Of a stretch of 64,000 bases of DNA, positions 18,707 through 26,285 are shown one piece after another (within the stretch, counting starts at the first letter, position 1; each line of letters starts with the position of its first letter). Both the position numbers and the translations under genes were made by a program. The notes beneath the pieces were generated by a model. That model did no database searches and had not been told where the DNA came from. It worked only from the letters and a program-made list of their open reading frames with translations. Source of the DNA: Mycobacterium sp. PSTR-4-N (GTDB taxonomy: Bacteria > Actinomycetota > Actinomycetes > Mycobacteriales > Mycobacteriaceae); contig NZ_JAKRFN010000005.1 of assembly GCF_022348085.1 (NCBI RefSeq), positions 62,001 to 126,000 on the forward strand, in the 5' to 3' direction.

Positions 18707-19219
18707 ACAGCGGGTAACGAGACCGAGGCGGCGCCCGTCGAGCACGTCGTGGCGATGCTGCGGGAGCGCCTCTACGGGGCCATCTCGTGTCTGGCCACGC
18801 TGGTGGTCCTGACGCGCTACACCGAAGACGACACCAGCGGCTGGGCCCGGATGCTCGATGTCGCGGTGACCATGGGCGGGCTGTGGGCCGCCAGCCTGCT
18901 GGCCGACTGGGTCGCCCATCTGGCCGTGCACGAGCAGGCTCCGCACGGGGTGGAGCGCTGGCGGATCATGCAGGCGTCGGGTCAGATCCTGCAGGCCGCT
19001 GTGCTACCGCTGGCGGCGCTGGCGACCGCCGGTCTCGGCCTGCTCGACACCGATACCGCGATGTGGGCCGCCAAATGGATCCTCGTCGGTGAGCTCGGCC
19101 TGATCGCATTACTGGCGGTGCGCCGTACCCGGTTGCCGTGGTGGCAGCAAATCGCCACCGTCGCCACCCTGGTCATGGTGGGATTGCTCGTCATCGCCGT
19201 GAAGGTGCTCGCGCATTGA
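18698..19219 (+). CDS. Small integral membrane protein, unknown function
   Basis: A 173-residue protein with about four hydrophobic segments, including LYGAISCLATLVVLT, VTMGGLWAASLLADW, AAVLPLAALATAGLGLL and IATVATLVMVGLLVIAV. No enzyme motif is seen. The start is the third GTG of a 10-bp tandem repeat just after the TetR stop. The stop overlaps the TTG start of the FUSC gene (TTGA). Position suggests an accessory part of the transporter or an envelope protein under the same TetR. Confidence 0.78.
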   Translation: MTDTAGNETEAAPVEHVVAMLRERLYGAISCLATLVVLTRYTEDDTSGWARMLDVAVTMGGLWAASLLADWVAHLAVHEQAPHGVERWRIMQASGQILQAAVLPLAALATAGLGLLDTDTAMWAAKWILVGELGLIALLAVRRTRLPWWQQIATVATLVMVGLLVIAVKVLAH

Positions 19220-21387
19220 CGACCGCACCGACCCTCGACGTGCGCGCGCGCATCGTCCGGCGGATGCATCAGCGCGACCCGGACAACGACGCGCTGCGCC
19301 GCGCCGTGCGGGCAGCGACCGTGGTGCCGATCGCGGCCGGCACGAGCTTCCTGCTCGGCGGCGGTAATCCCCAGACCTCGCTGTTCACGTTGTTCGGGTC
19401 CGTCGCGCTGCTGGTGTTCTCCGATTTCCCGGGCAATCGGCAGAACCGTGCGGTCGCCTACGCCGGACTGGGCGTCAACGGCTTCGTGTTGATCACCGTG
19501 GGCACGCTGATCGCGCCCTATCCGTGGCCGGCGGTGGCGCTGATGTTCGCCCTCGGTGTGGCGGTGACGTTTTCCGGGGTGTTGAGCGAGACGATCGCCG
19601 CGGGGCAGCGGGCGACGTTGCTGACGTTCGTGTTGCCGGCCTGCACGCCGCCCGGTCCGGTCGGTGAGCGGCTGGCCGGTTGGGCGATCGCGTTGGCGGT
19701 GTGTGTGCCTGCCGCGCTGTTCGTGCTGCCGCCGCGGCACCACGGTGAGTTGCGCCGGCGCGCCGCCCGGGCGTGCCGCACGCTGGCCGACCGCATCGAC
19801 GGCTCGGCGAGCGCGGAGGACGTGCGCCGCGCGATGGACGGACTGCGTGCGACGTTTTTGGGGGCCGATTTCCGGCCGGTGGGGCTGACCGCGGGGAGCA
19901 GGGCACTGGTCCGGGTGGTCGACGACCTGGAGTGGGTGGCCGATCGGGTCGGACAGGACACCGGGGTCACGCTGCGCGACCGGAACGCGGTGGTGCGTGT
20001 GTTGCGCTGCGCTGCCGCCGTGCTCCGGATCTCGCGGCCGACCGACAGGGACGTGGCCCGCATGGATCTGGACGCGGCGCTCGAGACGTTGCGCGCCACC
20101 GCGCGGGGCCGGTGGCGGGAGGACCTGGACGAGATCCTCAGTGCCCCGGACGACGACCGCGCCGTCGCGTTGGGCCGTGAGTTACTGCGTCGTCGCACCA
20201 TCGCCGCGATGATCGGCGCGACGGGGCGCATCATCGCCGCGGCCGCGGCCGCGGACGCCCGCCCGGTGTGGGCCCGCGCCCTGGGGCTGCGCCTGCCGCC
20301 GACCGGTGCATCGGACCGATTGCTCCCCGAAGCCGTTGCCGCAGCGCAGATCACGTCGGGCTTCGTCGCGAATCGCGCGGTGGCGGTGCGCAACAGCGTG
20401 CGTACCGGCCTCGGGCTGGCCATCGCGGTGGCCGTGACGCACATCTTCCCTGTCGAGCACGGGTTCTGGGTGGTGCTGGGCGCGTTGTCGGTGTTGCGCA
20501 GCAGCGCGTTGTCCACCGGGACGCGGGTGTGGCGCGCGGTGATGGGGACGACGATCGGGTTCGTGCTGGGCGCCCTGTTGATCGGCTTGGTCGGGGTGGA
20601 TCCGGTCGTGTTGTGGGTGCTGATGCCGTTGGCGGTGTTCGGCTCGGCCTACGTTCCCGAGATCGCGTCGTTCACCGCGGCACAAGCCGCGTTCACGATG
20701 ATGGTGCTGATCTTCTTCAACCTGATCGTGCCCACGGGCTGGCAGGTGGGGTTGATCCGGGTCGAGGACGTGATCGTCGGCGCGCTGGTCGGGGTCGTGG
20801 TCTCGGTGCTGCTCTGGCCTCGGGGTGCGACGGCGTCGGTGACGCGGGCGATCGACTCGGCGCGGGCGATCTTCGCCGCCTACCTGTGGACGGCGGTGCT
20901 GCGCATCACCCGCGGCGCATTCGAGGAACGCAACGACGAGGTGGCGATCCTGAGCCATCAGGCGCTGGCGGCCTCCCGTGTCATCGATGATGCTGTCCGC
21001 CAATATCTTTCGGAGAGCAGCGGTGATTCCGACTTCCGGGCGCCGGTGGTGCGCTCGTTCAACCGGGCGATCCGGCTGCGCGCCGCGGCCGATCTGATCG
21101 CCGACATCCCGACTCCACCGCCGCTGGCGGCCTACCCGACGGTGCGCGCCGTCGTGGAATCCCACGCCGAGGCGATCCGTGAGCGGGTGGTCGGCAGTAT
21201 CGACGCCGGGCGCGCGAGCCCGCCGATCAGCGACGACTTCGTGCTGGCACTACGCAGCGAGCGGCGCGCCGAGATGCGCGAGAAGGCCACCGCCAACGAT
21301 CTCGGCATCTCGGCCGCGCTGCCGCTGCTGACGGTCGCGGCGCTGCTGGGCGAGCTGGAGCTGATCTACCCGGCGTCAGCGTCCTGA
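19216..21387 (+). CDS. FUSC-family (aromatic acid exporter-like) membrane protein
   Basis: A 723-residue protein starting at a TTG that overlaps the previous stop by 4 bp. It has two hydrophobic halves: one near residues 35-170 with several helices, and one near 390-540 including TGLGLAIAVAVTHIFPVEHG, FWVVLGALSVLRSSALSTG and VEDVIVGALVGVVVSVLLWP. These are separated by and followed by soluble regions. This is the FUSC/fusaric-acid-resistance layout, suggesting export of aromatic or weak-acid compounds. Its last 12 bp overlap the convergent pirin gene. Substrate unknown. Confidence 0.87.
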   Translation: MTTAPTLDVRARIVRRMHQRDPDNDALRRAVRAATVVPIAAGTSFLLGGGNPQTSLFTLFGSVALLVFSDFPGNRQNRAVAYAGLGVNGFVLITVGTLIAPYPWPAVALMFALGVAVTFSGVLSETIAAGQRATLLTFVLPACTPPGPVGERLAGWAIALAVCVPAALFVLPPRHHGELRRRAARACRTLADRIDGSASAEDVRRAMDGLRATFLGADFRPVGLTAGSRALVRVVDDLEWVADRVGQDTGVTLRDRNAVVRVLRCAAAVLRISRPTDRDVARMDLDAALETLRATARGRWREDLDEILSAPDDDRAVALGRELLRRRTIAAMIGATGRIIAAAAAADARPVWARALGLRLPPTGASDRLLPEAVAAAQITSGFVANRAVAVRNSVRTGLGLAIAVAVTHIFPVEHGFWVVLGALSVLRSSALSTGTRVWRAVMGTTIGFVLGALLIGLVGVDPVVLWVLMPLAVFGSAYVPEIASFTAAQAAFTMMVLIFFNLIVPTGWQVGLIRVEDVIVGALVGVVVSVLLWPRGATASVTRAIDSARAIFAAYLWTAVLRITRGAFEERNDEVAILSHQALAASRVIDDAVRQYLSESSGDSDFRAPVVRSFNRAIRLRAAADLIADIPTPPPLAAYPTVRAVVESHAEAIRERVVGSIDAGRASPPISDDFVLALRSERRAEMREKATANDLGISAALPLLTVAALLGELELIYPASAS

Positions 21388-22350
21388 CCGGTGCGGCATC
21401 AACGCGCCGGGCGGGATGGTGCCGAACCGGCCGGCGTTGAAGTCCTCGACCGCCTCGATGAGCTCCGACTTGGAGTTCATCACGAAGGGGCCGTACTGGA
21501 ACACCGGTTCCCGCAGCGGTTGCCCGCCGAGCAGCAGCACTTCCAGCGCGGGACGGTGCGACTCCTGGGTGGGTGCCGCGGCGACGCCGATGCGGTCGCC
21601 CGGGCCGAGAACGGCCAGCTGGCCCTGTTCGATCGGGTGACCGACGGGGCCGACGGACCCGCGGCCGGACAGCACGTAGACCAGCGCGTTGAAGTCGCGG
21701 TTCCACGGCACGTCGAGCCGGGCGCCGGGCTGGATGGTGGCGTGGGCCAGTGTGATCGGGGTGTGGGTGGCGCCGGGGCCGGCGTGCCCACCGATGTCGC
21801 CGGCGATCACCCGGAGCAGGGCGCCGCCGTCCTGGGAGGCGACCAGGCCGACCTGGGGGCCCTCGATCGACTGGTACTTGGGCGCGGCGAACTTGTCACT
21901 GCGCGGAAGGTTCACCCAGAGCTGGATGCCGTGGAAGAGTCCACCGCTGTCGACCAGTTCGGCCGGCGGGGTCTCGATGTGGAGGATGCCGGAGCCGGCG
22001 GTCATCCACTGCGTGGCGCCGTCGGTGATCATGCCGCCGCCGCCGTGCGAGTCCTGGTGGGCGAAGCGGCCGTCGATCATGTAGGTCACGGTCTCGAAGC
22101 CGCGGTGCGGGTGCCAGTCGGTGCCGCGCGGTTCGCCGGGCTGGTATTCCACCTCACCCATCTGGTCCATGTGGACGAACGGGTCGAGGTCGCGGGCGTT
22201 GACGCCGGCGAAGGCGCGGACGACGGGGAAGCCCTCCCCTTCGTAACCGCGGGGGCCGGTGGTCACCGAGCGCACGGGGCGTTCGGTGTCGGCGGGCGAG
22301 GGCGCTGACAGCCGGGGCAGGGTCAGGGTGTCTGCGGTGATTGCGGGCAT
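21376..22350 (-). CDS. Pirin family protein
   Basis: A 324-residue bicupin of the pirin family. The N-terminal cupin has the metal-ligand cluster HPHRGFETVTYMIDG, with HxH and Glu, plus a later HIETPP segment and FHGIQLWVNLP. The C-terminal half ends with GGQPLREPVFQYGPFVMNS, typical of pirin_C. Bacterial pirins include quercetin dioxygenases, so the role here cannot be fixed. The start at 22350 lies 8 bp from a long palindrome that is a probable operator. It converges on the FUSC gene with a 12-bp overlap. Confidence 0.92.
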   Translation of the reverse strand: MPAITADTLTLPRLSAPSPADTERPVRSVTTGPRGYEGEGFPVVRAFAGVNARDLDPFVHMDQMGEVEYQPGEPRGTDWHPHRGFETVTYMIDGRFAHQDSHGGGGMITDGATQWMTAGSGILHIETPPAELVDSGGLFHGIQLWVNLPRSDKFAAPKYQSIEGPQVGLVASQDGGALLRVIAGDIGGHAGPGATHTPITLAHATIQPGARLDVPWNRDFNALVYVLSGRGSVGPVGHPIEQGQLAVLGPGDRIGVAAAPTQESHRPALEVLLLGGQPLREPVFQYGPFVMNSKSELIEAVEDFNAGRFGTIPPGALMPHRSGR

Positions 22351-22357
22351 GTCTCAT

Positions 22358-22381
22358 TGAACCGGACCGCGGTCCGATTCA
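22358..22381. promoter_or_regulatory. 24-bp palindrome upstream of the pirin gene
   Basis: The 14-bp perfect palindrome CGGACCGCGGTCCG lies at 22363-22376. It is extended by TGAA at 22358-22361 and TTCA at 22378-22381 with one mismatched pair between. The site begins 8 bp upstream of the pirin ATG, where repressor binding would block transcription. Size and symmetry are typical of TetR or MarR operators. The small plus-strand gene at 22476 could also be affected. Confidence 0.55.
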
Positions 22382-22475
22382 TTCCGGACTCCTGGTGTGC
22401 AATCAGATCGCGCAGTCGGCCGGACTGGCGCGCTGGCTGCACACTAGACCCTCGCGCCGTGGGTACTCGGCGGCC

Positions 22476-22700
22476 ATGACAGAGCACTGGCAGGTCATCG
22501 CCGCGACACCGTACGACCGGGCCGACCCGGAGCACGCGACCCGGCAGAGCACGGTGATGAGTGGGACCGAAGCCGAAGCCCGGCGGGTGTACGCCGACAC
22601 GATCTCCTCGGCCGACGAGCACGGCTACTCCGCGGTGACGCTCACGCGCGGCGGCGTCGAGGTGGAGTCCTGGCCGCAGGCCACCGGCTGGACCGTCTAA
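22476..22700 (+). CDS. Small hypothetical protein, 74 residues
   Basis: A short frame starting MTEHWQVIAATP and ending ATGWTV. It has no membrane segment, signal peptide or recognised motif. The acidic, Ala-rich composition and third-position GC are in keeping with coding sequence. The start is the ATG at 22476; a longer frame upstream would cover the palindrome region. It is divergent from pirin and overlaps the ptsI stop by 4 bp. Confidence 0.6.
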   Translation: MTEHWQVIAATPYDRADPEHATRQSTVMSGTEAEARRVYADTISSADEHGYSAVTLTRGGVEVESWPQATGWTV

Positions 22701-24406
22701 CCGAGGATCTCGAGCGCGGCGGCGCGGGCGTCGGCGGCGCTCGCGGTGGCCAGCACGGCGTCGGCCGCTTCGCGGCACTGCTGCAGCGTCACCTGCGCGA
22801 GTTTCGCACCGACACCCTGGACTGCCGCAGCGGCCGCCGACAGGGAGGTCACCCCCAGTCCGGTGAGCACGCAGGCCAGCAGCGGATCGGCGGCGGCCTC
22901 ACCGCACACCCCGACGGGCTTGCCCGCGGCGGTCCCGGCGCGCACGGTCATCGCCACCAGCGCCACGACGGCCGGCTGCCACGGGTCGGTGAGAGTGGCC
23001 AGGTCGGCTGACATCCGGTCCGCGGCCATCGTGTACTGCGCGAGATCGTTGGTGCCGATCGACAGGAAGTCGACGTGCTCGAGAATGCGGTCCGCGAGCA
23101 GCGCGGCGGCTGGCACCTCGATCATGACGCCGGGAGTCAGCCCGCGTGCTCGGACCTCGGCCGCGAAGTTCAAGGCCTCGGACGCCGTCGCGATCATCGG
23201 CGCCATCACCCACGGCTGCTGCCCGGTGCGTTCGGCGGCAGCGGCGATCGCGTCGAGCTGATGGGCCAGTAGCCCGGGGTTGTTCTCGGCGATGCGGATG
23301 CCGCGCACGCCGAGCGCCGGGTTGGCCTCGTCCGGGTGACCCGCGAACTTGAGCGGCTTGTCCGATCCGGCGTCGAGCGTGCGGATCACGACCTTGCGCC
23401 CGGCGAACGCCTCGAGCACCTCGCCGTAGATGTGCGCCTGCTCGTCGACCGTGGGCTCGGCGTCGGTGTTGAGGAAGCACAGTTCAGTGCGGAACAGGCC
23501 GACGCCCTCGGCGGGTGTCTCCCGCGCGGCGCGGGCGGCTGCGCCGTCCTGCACGTTGGCCAGCACCGCGACCTGGTGTCCGTCGGCCGTCGCGCCCGGC
23601 CCGGTCCACCCCGCCGCCGCGGCCGCCACGCGCGCGGCGTCGTCCACAGCAGCCCGCGCCTCGGCGTCGTCGGGCGTCACGGTGACGGTGCCGCGGGTGC
23701 CGTCGACCAGGACCGTCGTCGCGGCGGGCACGTCATCCAGTCCGGCGACGGCGACCACACACGGAATGCCCAACTGCCGGGCGATGATCGCGGTGTGGCT
23801 GGTCGGGCCACCCAGCGTCGTGGCCAGCGCCACGATCAGCGCCGGGTCCAGGCCGGCGGTGTCGGCGGGGGCGAGGTCCTCGGCACACAGCACCGACGGC
23901 TCGTCGGGCAGGGGCACGCCGGGTTCCGGTAGTCCGTTGAGCTCGGCGATCACGCGGTCGCGGATGTCACGCAGGTCGGTCACCCGCTCGGCCATCAGGC
24001 CGCCCATCTTGGTGAACATCTCGACGAACTGATCGATCGCCCCGCTGACCGCGCGGACAGCGGGCGCACCGTCGGTGATGCGCTTCTCGGCGGCGCCGAG
24101 CCACCCGCGATCCTGCGCGAGCGTGGCCGTCGCGGCGAGAACCTCTGACGCCGCACCGGTCGCGTGGGCGGCGCGCTCGCGCAGCCGGGTGGCCACGGTG
24201 GCCGCTGCCGCAGCGAAGCGGTCTTTCTCGGCCGGCCGGTCGCCCTCCGCGATCTCGGGCAGGGCGGAGAGGTCCACCTCGGGCAGCCGCCCGGGGCGGA
24301 TCACGGGCGCGTAGGCGACCCCGGTCACGACGGGAACGCCATGCAGAACGGTGCCGGCTGCCGGTGCTTCGGTGGCCTGTGAGCTAGACAGAGACGTCGC
24401 GGTCAT
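22697..24406 (-). CDS. ptsI: PTS enzyme I (phosphoenolpyruvate-protein phosphotransferase)
   Basis: A 569-residue enzyme, normal length. The phosphohistidine segment GGPTSHTAIIARQLGIP lies near residue 205. PEP-binding motifs follow: GVGLFRTELCFL, RTLDAGSDKPL, DFLSIGTNDLAQYTMA and the C-terminal GVCGEAAADP with the active Cys. It transfers phosphate from PEP to HPr. The ATG at 24406 is used; the longer frame continues through the promoter. It is divergent from deoR-fruK-fruA-ptsH, so the only general PTS components seen here belong to the fructose locus. Confidence 0.96.
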   Translation of the reverse strand: MTATSLSSSQATEAPAAGTVLHGVPVVTGVAYAPVIRPGRLPEVDLSALPEIAEGDRPAEKDRFAAAAATVATRLRERAAHATGAASEVLAATATLAQDRGWLGAAEKRITDGAPAVRAVSGAIDQFVEMFTKMGGLMAERVTDLRDIRDRVIAELNGLPEPGVPLPDEPSVLCAEDLAPADTAGLDPALIVALATTLGGPTSHTAIIARQLGIPCVVAVAGLDDVPAATTVLVDGTRGTVTVTPDDAEARAAVDDAARVAAAAAGWTGPGATADGHQVAVLANVQDGAAARAARETPAEGVGLFRTELCFLNTDAEPTVDEQAHIYGEVLEAFAGRKVVIRTLDAGSDKPLKFAGHPDEANPALGVRGIRIAENNPGLLAHQLDAIAAAAERTGQQPWVMAPMIATASEALNFAAEVRARGLTPGVMIEVPAAALLADRILEHVDFLSIGTNDLAQYTMAADRMSADLATLTDPWQPAVVALVAMTVRAGTAAGKPVGVCGEAAADPLLACVLTGLGVTSLSAAAAAVQGVGAKLAQVTLQQCREAADAVLATASAADARAAALEILG

Positions 24407-24429
24407 GTGAACCAGGTTACAAGAATCCA

Positions 24430-24459
24430 TTGACAAGTCAACACGTTCAGGAGTAAAAC
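24430..24459. promoter_or_regulatory. Palindrome and promoter-like elements between ptsI and deoR
   Basis: TTGACAAGTCAA at 24430-24441 is a 12-bp near-palindrome (arms TTGAC/GTCAA). It sits in the 102-bp AT-richer region between divergent ptsI and the deoR-type gene. TTGACA can act as a -35 box on the plus strand, with TAAAAC 18 bp on as a poor -10. The mirrored TTGACT can serve ptsI. Overlap of palindrome and -35 boxes makes it a plausible operator for the DeoR-type regulator encoded next door. Confidence 0.4.
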
Positions 24460-24508
24460 CAAACATATCAACAACCAATCGCACGAAACCCCACACAAAC
24501 GGAGCTCC

Positions 24509-25288
24509 ATGTACCCCGAAGAGCGGCAGCAGGCCATCGCCTCGCTGGTGATGGCCAGGGGCCGCGCCTCGGTGACGGAGCTCGCCGCCGCCTACGACGT
24601 GACCACCGAAACCGTCCGCCGCGATCTCGCCGTCTTGGACAAAGCCGGCATCGTCCGGCGGGTGCACGGCGGCGCCGTGCCGGTGCGGGCGCTGCACCTC
24701 GTGGAACCCGGGGTCGGAGAGCGCGACGTGACCCGCTCCGAACACAAGGATGCGATCGCCGCCGCGGCCGCCGAGTTCTTCCCGCTCAGCGGCGCGACCG
24801 TGCTGCTCGACGCCGGCACCACCACGATGCGGATCGCCGCTCACCTGCCCACCGATCGCGAGCTCGTCGTCGTCACCAACTCCGTGCCGATCGCCGCACG
24901 CCTGGCCACGATGCCGACGGTCTCGCTGCAGCTGCTGGGCGGGCGGGTCCGCGGTGTCACGCAGGCGGCCGTCGGTGAGCAGACGCTGCGGGTGCTCGAC
25001 ACCTTGCGCGTGGACATCGCGTTCATCGGCACCAACGCCATCAGCGTGCGGCACGGGCTGTCGACTCCCGACAGCGACGAGGCCGCGGTCAAGCGCGCCA
25101 TGGTCCGGGCCGCCAACTACGTTGTCGTCGCGGCTGATTCGTCCAAGGTAGGCCGGGAAGACTTCGTCAGCTTCGCACCCATCACCAGTGTCGACACCCT
25201 CATCACCGACCCGGAGATCAGCGCCACCGACCGGTCCGCGCTGACCGATCAGGGCATCGAAATCGTCTGCGCAGGAGACCAGCTGTGA
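24509..25288 (+). CDS. DeoR-family transcriptional regulator of the fructose PTS locus
   Basis: A 259-residue DeoR regulator. The HTH is at residues 6-60 with MYPEERQQAIASLVMARG, then VTELAAAYDVTTETVRRDLA and GIVRRVHGGA. The sugar-phosphate sensing domain has VLLDAGTTTMRIAAHLP, VVTNSVPIA and VVVAADSSKVGRE. By family and position it probably represses fruK-fruA-ptsH and ptsI until a fructose phosphate is present. Its stop overlaps the fruK start (GTGA). Confidence 0.93.
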   Translation: MYPEERQQAIASLVMARGRASVTELAAAYDVTTETVRRDLAVLDKAGIVRRVHGGAVPVRALHLVEPGVGERDVTRSEHKDAIAAAAAEFFPLSGATVLLDAGTTTMRIAAHLPTDRELVVVTNSVPIAARLATMPTVSLQLLGGRVRGVTQAAVGEQTLRVLDTLRVDIAFIGTNAISVRHGLSTPDSDEAAVKRAMVRAANYVVVAADSSKVGREDFVSFAPITSVDTLITDPEISATDRSALTDQGIEIVCAGDQL

Positions 25289-26262
25289 TCGTCACCGTCA
25301 CCCCGAACCCGAGCATCGACCGGACGGCGTCGCTGCCCTCGCCGCTGACCCGCGGCGCGGTGCACCGGGTCACGTCGGTGACCGACCAGGCCGGCGGCAA
25401 GGGCGTCAACGTCGCCCGGGCGCTGACACTGGCCGGGCTCGACGCGCTCGCCGTGCTGCCCGCCGCCGCCAACGACCCGTTGATCACCGCGTTGCAGACA
25501 GCGGCCGTGTCCTTCCGAGTCGTCCCCTCCGCCGAACCCGCCCGGACCAACTTGACGATCACCGAACCCGACGGCACCACCACCAAGATCAACGAACCGG
25601 GCGCAACGCTCGACGAGGCGACGGTGAGCGCACTGACCGACGCCGTGCTGGCCGCCGCCGAGGACGCCGACTGGGTGGTGATGTCCGGTTCGCTGCCGCC
25701 GGGCATGGCGGCGTCCTGGTACGGCGACGTCGTGGCGATGCTCGCCTCGCGTCGGTGCCGCGTCGCCGTCGACACCTCGGACGCGCCGCTGGCCGCGCTC
25801 GTGGGATCGCTCGAGCGCGGCGCACCGGATCTGATCAAGCCGAACACCGAAGAGCTGGCCAGCGTGCTGGGCCTCTCCCCCGAAGTTCTCGAACAGGCTG
25901 TCGCACAGGGGGATTACGAGCCCGTAGTGGTGGCCGCGCGCCAGCTCGTCGACCGTGGTGTCGGCGCGGTGCTCGCCACGCTAGGCGCCGAAGGTGCCGT
26001 GCTGGTCGACGCCAACGGCGCGTGGATGGCGACCCCGCCGCCCATCGTGCCGCGCAGTACGGTCGGCGCAGGCGACTCCTCGCTGGCCGGCTACATCCGC
26101 GCAGAAGTCGGTGGCGCCGTCGCCCCGCAGCGGCTGCAGATGGCCGTCGCCTACGGCAGCGCCGCCGCGGCCCTGCCCGGAACCACCCTGCCCTCGCCCT
26201 CCCAGATCGACCTGGCCGCCGTACACGTCGCGCCGATCTCCCCGATTCCTGCCACTCAGTAA
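25285..26262 (+). CDS. fruK: 1-phosphofructokinase
   Basis: A 325-residue PfkB-family kinase that phosphorylates fructose 1-phosphate to fructose 1,6-bisphosphate. Signatures are MIVTVTPNPSIDRT at the start, QAGGKGVNVARAL with the glycine-rich substrate site, VMSGSLPPG and the C-terminal STVGAGDSSLAGY containing the catalytic Asp. It is translationally coupled to the deoR gene by a 4-bp GTGA overlap and followed by fruA after 23 bp. This is the standard fructose PTS order. Confidence 0.95.
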   Translation: MIVTVTPNPSIDRTASLPSPLTRGAVHRVTSVTDQAGGKGVNVARALTLAGLDALAVLPAAANDPLITALQTAAVSFRVVPSAEPARTNLTITEPDGTTTKINEPGATLDEATVSALTDAVLAAAEDADWVVMSGSLPPGMAASWYGDVVAMLASRRCRVAVDTSDAPLAALVGSLERGAPDLIKPNTEELASVLGLSPEVLEQAVAQGDYEPVVVAARQLVDRGVGAVLATLGAEGAVLVDANGAWMATPPPIVPRSTVGAGDSSLAGYIRAEVGGAVAPQRLQMAVAYGSAAAALPGTTLPSPSQIDLAAVHVAPISPIPATQ

Positions 26263-26285
26263 CACTCGACGACGAAAGTAGTGTC

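Noticed and set aside
22440..22476. SigF promoter for the 74-residue gene (GGGTAC at 22461)
   Set aside because: No GTTT-like -35 element lies 15-17 bp upstream.
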